64,000 bases of DNA from an uncultured Aquimarina sp. GTDB taxonomy: Bacteria; Bacteroidota; Bacteroidia; Flavobacteriales; Flavobacteriaceae. Position 1 is the first letter of the stretch, and each line of letters starts with the position of its first letter. Shown here one piece after another: positions 9,139-17,113 of the stretch. Under the pieces are notes generated by a model, which saw only the letters and a list, made by a program, of their open reading frames with translations, was not told the origin of the DNA and ran no database searches. The stretch spans positions 62,001-126,000 of the forward strand of contig CANNBP010000007.1 of NCBI GenBank assembly GCA_947502885.1, read 5' to 3'. The position numbers and the translations under genes were made by a program.

Positions 9139-9831
9139 ATGCCTTCTGTAATAAATGTTATTATTCCTGCCTATAATGAAGAAAGTTCAATAGGACATGT
9201 TATCAAAGAAATCCCAAATGTTGTTTCCGAAATAATTGTTGTAAGTAACAATTCTACTGATCAAACAGAAGATGTTGCAAAACATGCTGGAGCAACTGTT
9301 CTTATCGAACAACAAAAAGGGTATGGCTATGCTTGCCTTAAGGGATTAGATTATATCGCTTCTAAAGAACAAAAACCTGATATCGTTGTGTTTCTTGATG
9401 GAGATTATAGTGATTACCCGGCAGAACTAACCCGTATAGTAGCACCAATTCTTACACAAGATATTGATATGGTTATTGGGTCTAGAGTAAAAGAATTAAG
9501 AGAAAGTGGGTCTATGACCCTTCCTCAAATTTTCGGAAACTGGCTTGCAACTAGACTTATGAAACTTTTTTTTAGCGCAAAATTCACTGATTTAGGACCT
9601 TTTAGAGCTATTAAATATGATAAGCTCCTAACACTGGGGATGGTAGATAAAACCTATGGTTGGACTGTAGAGATGCAACTAAAAGTGTTAAAAAAACGTT
9701 ATAGCTACACCGAAGTACCTGTGCACTATAAAAAGAGAATAGGTGTCTCAAAAGTTTCAGGAACCATAAAAGGTGCTATATTTGCAGGCGTTAAGATTTT
9801 AAGTTGGATTTTTAAATATAGCTTTGCGTAA
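9139..9831 (+). CDS. Glycosyltransferase family 2 (DPM1/polyprenyl-phosphate sugar synthase-like)
   Basis: A 230-residue GT-A fold enzyme. It opens with VIIPAYNEESSIG, the nucleotide-sugar binding start of GT2 enzymes, and has the DGDYSD acidic motif that binds the metal-nucleotide-sugar. It has no large membrane domain, only a mildly hydrophobic C-terminus, as in dolichyl/polyprenyl-phosphate mannosyl- or glucosyltransferases. The start codon abuts the stop of the upstream MORN gene, and the stop is 2 bp from the next glycosyltransferase, so this is a translationally coupled operon. It may charge a polyprenyl phosphate that the membrane-bound transferase two genes downstream then uses; this is inference. 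Confidence 0.82.
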   Translation: MPSVINVIIPAYNEESSIGHVIKEIPNVVSEIIVVSNNSTDQTEDVAKHAGATVLIEQQKGYGYACLKGLDYIASKEQKPDIVVFLDGDYSDYPAELTRIVAPILTQDIDMVIGSRVKELRESGSMTLPQIFGNWLATRLMKLFFSAKFTDLGPFRAIKYDKLLTLGMVDKTYGWTVEMQLKVLKKRYSYTEVPVHYKKRIGVSKVSGTIKGAIFAGVKILSWIFKYSFA

Positions 9832-9833
9832 TA

Positions 9834-11306
9834 ATGGATATTGTTATCATCATAACCTATACACTTGCCCTACTAATTATATTTTTGTATAGTTTGGCGC
9901 AATTGAACCTTCTGTTTAATTACCTGAAAGCACGTAAACAACCAGATAGCTCACCCACATTTGATTTTTCTAAGAAAGAAGAGATTCCTTACGTTACGGT
10001 ACAATTACCAGTATACAATGAGTTGTATGTAATGGATCGCTTACTTGATAATATAGCAGAACTGGATTACCCTAAAGATAAGCTAGAAATACAAGTTCTT
10101 GATGATTCTACAGACGAATCTGTAATTACTACCGAGGCTCATATTAAAAGCTTGAGAGATAATGGTTTAGATATTCAACATATCTGTAGAGAAGATCGGT
10201 CAGGATTTAAAGCGGGTGCACTTAAAGAAGGACTTAAAATAGCTAAAGGAGAATTTATAGCTATTTTTGATGCTGATTTTTTACCAGGAAAAAACTGGTT
10301 ATTACAAACAATCCCATATTTTAAAGATGATAATATAGGAGTAGTGCAAACAAGATGGGGGCATATTAATAGAGATTACTCTATGCTTACCAAAATACAA
10401 GCATTTGCTCTAGATTTTCATTTTACAATGGAACAGGTAGGACGTAACTTCAAAGATCACTTTATAAATTTTAACGGTACGGCAGGAGTTTGGAGAAAAA
10501 CATGTATAGAGGATGCAGGAAACTGGCAGGGAGATACACTTACAGAGGATTTAGATTTAAGTTATAGAGCACAGCTTAAAAAATGGAAATTTAAGTATCT
10601 GGAAGAAGTAGAAACACCTGCAGAATTACCAGTTGTTATTAGTGCTGCAAGGTCTCAGCAATTTAGATGGAATAAAGGTGCGGCAGAAAACTTTCAAAAG
10701 TTGTATTGGAAAATGCTTAGAGACAAAACCGTTTCTTTTAAGACTAAGTTTCATAGCTTTTTTCATTTATTAAACAGTAGTATGTTTTTACTGGTATTAT
10801 TGGTAGCAGTACTTAGTGTGCCAGTAATGTATATAAAAAATAGTAACCCACTTTTTAGTTGGTATTTTAATGTCATTGCATTTTTTGCAATGAGTACAGT
10901 AATATTTTTCTTTTGTTATTGGCATACGTTCAAAAAAATACACGGAAAAGGATTCTGGAATTTTATGGAATATATAAAAATGTTTTTTACTTTTTTCTCT
11001 ATTGCTATGGGATTTTCAGTGCATAATTCTATGGCTGTATTAGAAGGGCATTTTGGGAAGAAAAGTGAATTTGTACGTACTCCAAAATTTAATATCAATA
11101 CATTGAAGGATTCTTGGAAGGGCAATAAGTATGTCAATAAAAATATCTCTGGTAATACTATTATCGAAGCACTTCTAATGGGATATTTTGGATTTGCATT
11201 ATATAGTGCTTTCAAGCTTCAGGATTTTGGGTTGTTTCTTTTTCATATTATGTTATTTCTTGGATTTGGATTTGTGTTTATTAAATCTGTAACCTCAAAA
11301 CTATAA
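9834..11306 (+). CDS. Cellulose-synthase-like membrane glycosyltransferase, family 2
   Basis: A 490-residue processive-type GT2 enzyme. An N-terminal membrane span is followed by a cytoplasmic catalytic domain with VTVQLPVYNE, the acidic IFDADF motif, a TEDLDLSYR segment and the Q-x-x-R-W motif (QQFRW), which together identify the CesA/CESA-like group of beta-glycosyltransferases. Further membrane spans occupy the last third. It could make or extend a polysaccharide or glycolipid; the product is not predictable because no BcsB-like or other export partner is next to it. The stop overlaps the start of the next gene by one base (TAATG). Confidence 0.85.
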   Translation: MDIVIIITYTLALLIIFLYSLAQLNLLFNYLKARKQPDSSPTFDFSKKEEIPYVTVQLPVYNELYVMDRLLDNIAELDYPKDKLEIQVLDDSTDESVITTEAHIKSLRDNGLDIQHICREDRSGFKAGALKEGLKIAKGEFIAIFDADFLPGKNWLLQTIPYFKDDNIGVVQTRWGHINRDYSMLTKIQAFALDFHFTMEQVGRNFKDHFINFNGTAGVWRKTCIEDAGNWQGDTLTEDLDLSYRAQLKKWKFKYLEEVETPAELPVVISAARSQQFRWNKGAAENFQKLYWKMLRDKTVSFKTKFHSFFHLLNSSMFLLVLLVAVLSVPVMYIKNSNPLFSWYFNVIAFFAMSTVIFFFCYWHTFKKIHGKGFWNFMEYIKMFFTFFSIAMGFSVHNSMAVLEGHFGKKSEFVRTPKFNINTLKDSWKGNKYVNKNISGNTIIEALLMGYFGFALYSAFKLQDFGLFLFHIMLFLGFGFVFIKSVTSKL

Positions 11307-12700
11307 TGTTGGCTCAATTATGGAAATACAATAGATTTTCCATACTCTTTATTTTTATTGGATTACTTTTTTATTGGAACTTTGCCTATACCTTAGAACG
11401 AATAGACTTCTTTAAAATGATCAGTCTTTGGACTGCATTATTTATAGTTTCTTATAAACTTATACAATTTAACCCTAAGAATTGGAAGCTTCTCGCAATA
11501 GCAGCTTTATTATTTAGAGTTGTTTTTTTGTTTGCGATACCTAATTTATCACAAGATTTTTATCGATTTATTTGGGATGGGCGAATGATTCTCGAAGGGT
11601 TCAATCCTTATTTGTCTTTACCCGAAATTTGGACAGCCCAAGGAAATGCTCCTATAGCACAAGCGCAGGAGTTGTATAATGGAATGGGAGAGCTCAATGG
11701 TCATCATTATACCAATTACCCTCCGATGAGCCAATTGTGTTATTTTATTGCAGCATTATTTGCTAGTAAGAGTATTTTAGGTTCTGCAATGGTATTTAGG
11801 GTTCTTATAATTTTAGCAGATGTAGGAACATTCTACTTTGGAAGAAAATTATTGTTAGCACTTAAAATACCCAAAAATCGAATATTTTGGTATATTCTTA
11901 ATCCTTTTATTATAATAGAATTCGCGGGTAACCTACATTTTGAGGCCGTTATGGTATTTTTCATCATCTGGTCTTTGTATCTCTTACAAAAAGGATATTG
12001 GTATTGGGCGGCCATGGTATTAGGTCTTTCAGTTTCAGTAAAATTAATTCCATTACTATTCTTACCATTGTTTTTTCAAAAATTTGCTTTTGTTGATAGC
12101 GAGGATAGCAAAAGGTTGAGTTGGGTAAAGGGAGTGCCAAAGTTAATAGGATTTTACGGTCTTGTTCTTGGAGTAGTTTTACTCACGTTTGCGCCTTTTC
12201 TTTCAGAACAGTTTTTACATAATTATAAGAGAACAATTACTTTATGGTTTCAAACATTCGAATTTAACGCTAGTATTTATTTTATAGTTCGTTGGATTGG
12301 TTATCAAATTGTAGGGTGGAATGTAATAGAAACTGCAGGTAAAATATTGCCATTAATTACAATTAGTATACTTGTTGGGTTAACATTTTTGAGAAAAAAT
12401 AGAACCATGCCACAACTTATTACGGGTATGCTTATAGGGATTTGTATATATTACTTTTTATCTACGACAATACACCCGTGGTATATTGCTGTGCCATTAT
12501 CAATATGTGTATTTACAAATTATAAGTTTCCGATAGCGTGGTCCTTTGTTATTATTTTTAGCTATACAGCGTATATCGATCCTAGTTTCAAAGAAAATTT
12601 ATGGATGGTAGGGTTAGAGTATCTTGTTGTTTTTGGAGCTTTTATATGGGAAGTATATCAAAATACAAAATCTACTAACCTAAAAACGATTAATGCGTAA
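11306..12700 (+). CDS. Polytopic membrane glycosyltransferase, GT-C fold (mannosyltransferase-like)
   Basis: A 464-residue protein with about ten or more hydrophobic spans. The loop motif SQDFYRFIWDGR after an early span is typical of GT-C enzymes that take sugar from a polyprenyl-phosphate donor, such as bacterial alpha-mannosyltransferases of the GT87-like group; the acidic residue there is the usual catalytic site. The segment GHHYTNYPPM in a periplasmic loop and an HPWYIAVPL segment near the end fit the same group. It is the last gene of a four-gene operon with one-base overlap to the gene before. Donor and acceptor are not known. Confidence 0.7.
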   Translation: MLAQLWKYNRFSILFIFIGLLFYWNFAYTLERIDFFKMISLWTALFIVSYKLIQFNPKNWKLLAIAALLFRVVFLFAIPNLSQDFYRFIWDGRMILEGFNPYLSLPEIWTAQGNAPIAQAQELYNGMGELNGHHYTNYPPMSQLCYFIAALFASKSILGSAMVFRVLIILADVGTFYFGRKLLLALKIPKNRIFWYILNPFIIIEFAGNLHFEAVMVFFIIWSLYLLQKGYWYWAAMVLGLSVSVKLIPLLFLPLFFQKFAFVDSEDSKRLSWVKGVPKLIGFYGLVLGVVLLTFAPFLSEQFLHNYKRTITLWFQTFEFNASIYFIVRWIGYQIVGWNVIETAGKILPLITISILVGLTFLRKNRTMPQLITGMLIGICIYYFLSTTIHPWYIAVPLSICVFTNYKFPIAWSFVIIFSYTAYIDPSFKENLWMVGLEYLVVFGAFIWEVYQNTKSTNLKTINA

Positions 12701-12716
12701 GCACCAATCGTTTTAA
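12682..12716 (+). terminator. Likely terminator of the glycosyltransferase operon
   Basis: A perfect 9-bp stem (12683-12691 with 12706-12714) rich in A on the left and T on the right. The left arm overlaps the last codons of the gene. The T run is short, so this is a moderate call. Confidence 0.45.
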
Positions 12717-12763
12717 GTTAACTTTTATAATTTAGAAATATCGTCATGCTCTTTTTTTAAGAG

Positions 12764-13630
12764 TTACATCATTTTTAAATTAATGACTTCTTGTTCAGTA
12801 AGTATTCTCCAGTGTCCTCTTGGGAGATCTTTTTTGGTTAGACCTGCAAAAATTACTCGATCTAATTTTACAACACTATAGTTTAAGTGTTCAAAAAGCT
12901 TATGAATAATCCCGTTTTTAGAAGATTGTAATTGTATACCTATTTCATTTTTAGGTGATCCTTCTATATAAGAGATTTCATCTACATTGATAAAACCTTC
13001 TTCTAGTTTAACACCTTTTTCTATTTTTTGTAGATCTTCAAATTTTAAATTACGTTCTAATTCTACATGAAATATTTTACGAACTCCACTTTTGTGATGT
13101 GTTAGTTTTTTTTCTAAGTCAACATCATTTGTAAACAATAATAACCCTGTCGTATTTCGTTCTAATCTTCCTACAGGTTTTAATCTTGATTTAGATGCAT
13201 TTGCAACAAGATCCATTACTGTTCTTGTCTTTTCTGGGCTTGTGCTAGTTACAAAGCCTTTAGGTTTGTTAAGAAGTACGTATTCTTTTTTATGAGGAGT
13301 AATTAATCGCCCGTCAAATTTAACCTCATCGGTTAGTTTTACTTTGTATCCCATTTCTGTAACGGGCTTGCCATTTACCCATACACTACCCGTTTGGATA
13401 TATAAGTCTGCTTCTCTACGCGAACAAACACCAGAATTAGCGACAAATTTGTTAAGCCTGATTTCATCAGAATCGGTTATTTTTTTTGGTGATGTATTTG
13501 TCTTTTTTGCTTGGGTCTTACCTCCAGTATAAGGTTTGTTTCCAGAATTAAATCCACCTCTATCATTCGACTTGCTTTTGCCTTGTCTTTCATTACTTTT
13601 TCCTCCTCTAGAATTATTTCCGCGACTCAT
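12764..13630 (-). CDS. RsuA/RluB-family pseudouridine synthase, atypical catalytic site
   Basis: A 288-residue protein: a low-complexity Gly/Asn/Lys/Arg-rich N-terminus of about 50 residues, an S4 RNA-binding domain (RLNKFVANSGVCSRREAD) and the RsuA/RluB catalytic domain. In this family the catalytic Asp lies in the GRLD motif; here the motif reads GRLERNTTGLL, with Glu157 (codon at 13162-13160) in place of Asp. The usual Arg-rich motif near the C-terminus, RNRQVRRM in typical members, is replaced by KNGIIHKLF. Both differences suggest altered or lost pseudouridylation activity, although RNA binding may remain. It has its own strong promoter (13646-13675). If active it would act on 23S rRNA. 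Confidence 0.8.
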   Translation of the reverse strand: MSRGNNSRGGKSNERQGKSKSNDRGGFNSGNKPYTGGKTQAKKTNTSPKKITDSDEIRLNKFVANSGVCSRREADLYIQTGSVWVNGKPVTEMGYKVKLTDEVKFDGRLITPHKKEYVLLNKPKGFVTSTSPEKTRTVMDLVANASKSRLKPVGRLERNTTGLLLFTNDVDLEKKLTHHKSGVRKIFHVELERNLKFEDLQKIEKGVKLEEGFINVDEISYIEGSPKNEIGIQLQSSKNGIIHKLFEHLNYSVVKLDRVIFAGLTKKDLPRGHWRILTEQEVINLKMM

Positions 13631-13645
13631 ATCTTAAATTTTGTG

Positions 13646-13675
13646 CAAAGATAGTTGATTAGGTCGTAGTTACAA
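13646..13675 (-). promoter_or_regulatory. Bacteroidota-type promoter for the pseudouridine synthase gene
   Basis: On the minus strand TTG is followed after exactly 19 nt by TATCTTTG, matching the Bacteroidota consensus (-33 TTG, -7 TAnnTTTG). The -7 box ends 16 nt before the ATG, giving a very short leader. Confidence 0.75.
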
Positions 13676-13686
13676 CATTTATTATT

Positions 13687-16600
13687 CTATAGAATGCTTT
13701 TCCTTTTTCTATAAAGTAAAAAGAGAATTATTAACATTAAGAGTCCTCCTGATATCCAATAATATGTAGTGTAGGTTTCAGAAATATCAATGGCCTTAGT
13801 ATCTCCTAAAAGATAAAAACTACCCCAATAAAAGGCATTTGTATAAAATGCTTCTGTAGTATTCAAAAATGTAAGCTTGGCCTGTTGTAGAGCTTCGGCT
13901 TTGTTCATCCCTTTTGCAAGGTTGGTGTAAAAGTTTTTCATTAATTGAGGGGTGCTTTTGTCTGACACCTCCCAATGGCTAAGTAATAGACTTTTGGTGC
14001 CTGCATATTGAAACGCTGTTCCTAGGCTTAAAACACCTTCGCCGTTGGCAATTTTACCAGTTCCTGTATTACATGCGCTTAATACCGCAAGTTCTGCTGG
14101 TATATTGAGTGCAAAAAGTTCATGACTATACAATAAATTGTCTTCTAAAGTATCTTTGCTTTTTGTGAAATACAATCTTGAGTTTAGGGGTTCATTGTGA
14201 TCAACTTCTCCATGTAACGCCAAATGTAGAATACTATAGGTATTGGCATGTTTTTTAAAATTAGTTTCTATGGATTTAGGGCCATAGTAATATTGTCCAT
14301 CTATAATTTCTGAAATGGCTTTGATTTCTTGTCGGGTACCTGGTAGGTCTTCACTTGTATTTCTTAGAGAAGCTAAACTTATTGAGGTGTTAGATGAAGG
14401 ATTGGTACTATCTGAAAAAGAAAAAGCTAGACATTCATTCTTATTTTCTAATGGTTTAGAAGTATATTTTGAGGTTTTAAACAAGAGATTTGTAGAGTTG
14501 GCATAAGAGATTGCATAGTTTCTTAATAAATAGGATAAATTTCTATCGCTTTTTTCTGTTTCTTGTTGGGTAAGTAATAAGTCAAAATTAAGATGCCATA
14601 AGGCACCATCTGGGATAATAATAAGATTATTCCCCAATATGTTATCTTTTACAGGAGATATAAGTTCTTTAAACAAGGTGTATCCTATTTCCTTAAACAT
14701 TGTATTGTCTTCTGAAGTAATTGCCTTACTAAATTGTTCTATATGAGTTTCAAGCTTTGGTGTAATCAATTCCTTAACTTTGATATCTTTTTTAGTAATA
14801 GTAAAGGCATAGGTGATACTATCCGACGTAAAAAATTCTAAAACTGTTGTTTTGTTGTTCAATTGTTGTTGTATCTCTGAAACAGAAACCACTTCGTTTT
14901 TATGTTTAAGTTGATAGTATTTAGGGTAATCTTTTTCGAATATTTTAGTCAACGAATCCTCTCTTCTCTTAATAGCAAAAAGACTACTTTGGAATTTTTT
15001 TTCTTTTTTTAGATCTATTGAATCTTTGGATCGCTCCTTTGTTATTTGAGATTGATAAAAGGCACGGTTAGACTTTAATGTTCTTTCTAGTGTTAATAAT
15101 TCTTTAGGCAATCCTGAAAAACCCTTGGCGTTAGAATCAGCAAGTAATTCCTTTAACACATTAGCTTTGCTCTTTTCAGCATAATATAATGCTTGTTTCA
15201 AGGTTTTGAGGTTATTTGTTTCCTTGTATAATAATAAATTAGCGGTAATTGCATTAGTATAAACCTCTTTGGCTTGTTTGGCCAACGTTACTTTGTCTTG
15301 GTAGTTTTGAAAGGATTTTCTAATGTAGTTGATTAAGACATCTGCATTTTTATTCAAATTAATACTCTTATTAAGATAGTCTAGGTTTTTATGTTTTTCA
15401 TATAAAGATTGAAATACCATAGATTTTCCTTTTAAAGTTTCTAAAAGAATTTTTGGTTTATAATGGCTATCGGGAATGAAAATAGTCTGGTTTATGTCTG
15501 AATTATTTTTGGAATTGATTTGTATGGCTTTATTAAAATAATCTAGAGATTTTTTATATTGTTTTTGTTGATGGTAAGTAAAAGCAATTCGATTATAAAT
15601 CTCAATAGAAAGTATGTGATTTGGTAGATTAAAATCTTGTAAAACTTTTAATCCTTTTCTATACTGATTTAAAGCACCCTTGTAGTTTTTTTTTAGGAAA
15701 TAAATACCTCCAAGGTTAAGAAGTTTGTTAATATAATTTAGGGTTACTGATTCTTGCTGAATAGCAATTCCTTTATTCATATAATCTAATGCTAAATCAT
15801 AGTCTTTTTTTTGCCCATGTAGCTTTCCTATGGCGTTATAAAGATCGGATATCCTATTATGATTTTCTCCATATATTTTTTTAGAAATAGTCATGGATTT
15901 AGAATAGTACTTCAGGGCTTCATCATATTTTTCTTTCCTTGTCAATATGTTGCCAATATGGTGATAACTAGTAGTAATAACGCGATGTTGCTCTCCAAAA
16001 TGCTTTTTACCCGTTTCGATGGCATTGTAAAAATATGATAAAGCTTTATCTAGCTCTCCTTTGTTTTTTAAAATAGTACCCTTGTTTAAATAAAAATATG
16101 ATAAATACGGTGAATTTTTATTTTTCTTAAATATTTTGTGTGCTTTTTCAAGATAATTTAATGCCTGATCAGAATCTATAATATTGGTGTATATTGTAGC
16201 CATGTTAAAGTAAGTTATTCCTACATCTAAGTGTTCTTTGCCTAATGTATTAATTTCAATATCCAATGACTTTTTATAATACTCTATTGCTGTAGAATAT
16301 TTATCCATAGTCAGGTATATATTACCTATGTTATGGTAACTTTTTCCTACTTTATCATGGTTAAGACCATATATTTTTATATTAATATCTAACGTCTTTC
16401 TAAAACTGTGTATAGCTTTTTGGTAGTCTCCAAGATGAAAGTATACAATTCCCATATTTTTATATGCATCTACCACTAAATTGAGATCATTTGCAAATTG
16501 GGTATTTTGCTCGATGTCAATTACTTTTTGAAAATATAAAAGCGCATTTTTATAATCTAAAAGTTTGCTGTAACTATTACCTATATTATAATAACTAATT

Positions 16601-16941
16601 GCTTTTTCGTTATTATTTTCTATAAACTCTTTATCGCTTATTTTTAATGCTTTTTTTGCATTTTGTAAAGATTTCTCAATTTTTCGATCTCGCCACTGAT
16701 TTTCAGAAATCTTATTGTAGCAACGAGCCACACGGTTCCAAGCATTTATTTTTTCATATATAGGGATGGCTTTGGTAAAAAGATCAATAGACTGACTATA
16801 GTTTTTGTGCTTTAAAAGAGAGTCAGCTTTTTGATAGTATTGAAATGCTATTAATGTATCTTTCTTTTTTTGACCAAAAATAGATGTAGATGCTATCGAA
16901 AAACATATACAAATACCAAATATTATAGTTCTTTTTATCAT
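13687..16941 (-). CDS. TPR-CHAT protease with signal peptide and C-terminal membrane anchor (copy 1)
   Basis: A 1084-residue protein from the ATG at 16941, chosen because it begins a signal peptide (MIKRTIIFGICICFSIAST...FGQ); a start 87 bp upstream would bury it. Domains: about ten kinesin-light-chain-like TPR units (roughly residues 25-480), a helical linker, then a CHAT caspase-like domain with predicted catalytic His910 (LHLALHGEVDH) and Cys957 (LSACNTGTG), and a single C-terminal span (YYWISGGLLMLIILFLLY) followed by a short basic tail. TPR and CHAT parts are therefore predicted to sit outside the cytoplasm, anchored by the tail. It is the distal gene of the locus sigma factor, TPR membrane protein, CHAT copy 2, CHAT copy 1; the gap to copy 2 is 172 bp. 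Part of its CHAT domain is identical in DNA sequence to copy 2. Confidence 0.85.
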   Translation of the reverse strand: MIKRTIIFGICICFSIASTSIFGQKKKDTLIAFQYYQKADSLLKHKNYSQSIDLFTKAIPIYEKINAWNRVARCYNKISENQWRDRKIEKSLQNAKKALKISDKEFIENNNEKAISYYNIGNSYSKLLDYKNALLYFQKVIDIEQNTQFANDLNLVVDAYKNMGIVYFHLGDYQKAIHSFRKTLDINIKIYGLNHDKVGKSYHNIGNIYLTMDKYSTAIEYYKKSLDIEINTLGKEHLDVGITYFNMATIYTNIIDSDQALNYLEKAHKIFKKNKNSPYLSYFYLNKGTILKNKGELDKALSYFYNAIETGKKHFGEQHRVITTSYHHIGNILTRKEKYDEALKYYSKSMTISKKIYGENHNRISDLYNAIGKLHGQKKDYDLALDYMNKGIAIQQESVTLNYINKLLNLGGIYFLKKNYKGALNQYRKGLKVLQDFNLPNHILSIEIYNRIAFTYHQQKQYKKSLDYFNKAIQINSKNNSDINQTIFIPDSHYKPKILLETLKGKSMVFQSLYEKHKNLDYLNKSINLNKNADVLINYIRKSFQNYQDKVTLAKQAKEVYTNAITANLLLYKETNNLKTLKQALYYAEKSKANVLKELLADSNAKGFSGLPKELLTLERTLKSNRAFYQSQITKERSKDSIDLKKEKKFQSSLFAIKRREDSLTKIFEKDYPKYYQLKHKNEVVSVSEIQQQLNNKTTVLEFFTSDSITYAFTITKKDIKVKELITPKLETHIEQFSKAITSEDNTMFKEIGYTLFKELISPVKDNILGNNLIIIPDGALWHLNFDLLLTQQETEKSDRNLSYLLRNYAISYANSTNLLFKTSKYTSKPLENKNECLAFSFSDSTNPSSNTSISLASLRNTSEDLPGTRQEIKAISEIIDGQYYYGPKSIETNFKKHANTYSILHLALHGEVDHNEPLNSRLYFTKSKDTLEDNLLYSHELFALNIPAELAVLSACNTGTGKIANGEGVLSLGTAFQYAGTKSLLLSHWEVSDKSTPQLMKNFYTNLAKGMNKAEALQQAKLTFLNTTEAFYTNAFYWGSFYLLGDTKAIDISETYTTYYWISGGLLMLIILFLLYRKRKSIL

Positions 16942-17113
16942 GTAGTAGAGTAATGAGGTAGTATAATTGTTTTCAAATATCGTTATTTTCTTTAGTTCTT
17001 GAGGAAAGAAAAATAGTAATCCAATCATCTAAAGTTTATCATAATACAAATAGAAACCTTTTTGGAGTAATCATTGTAATTAAGAGGTTGCTAGATAGAC
17101 AATAGAAATACTA

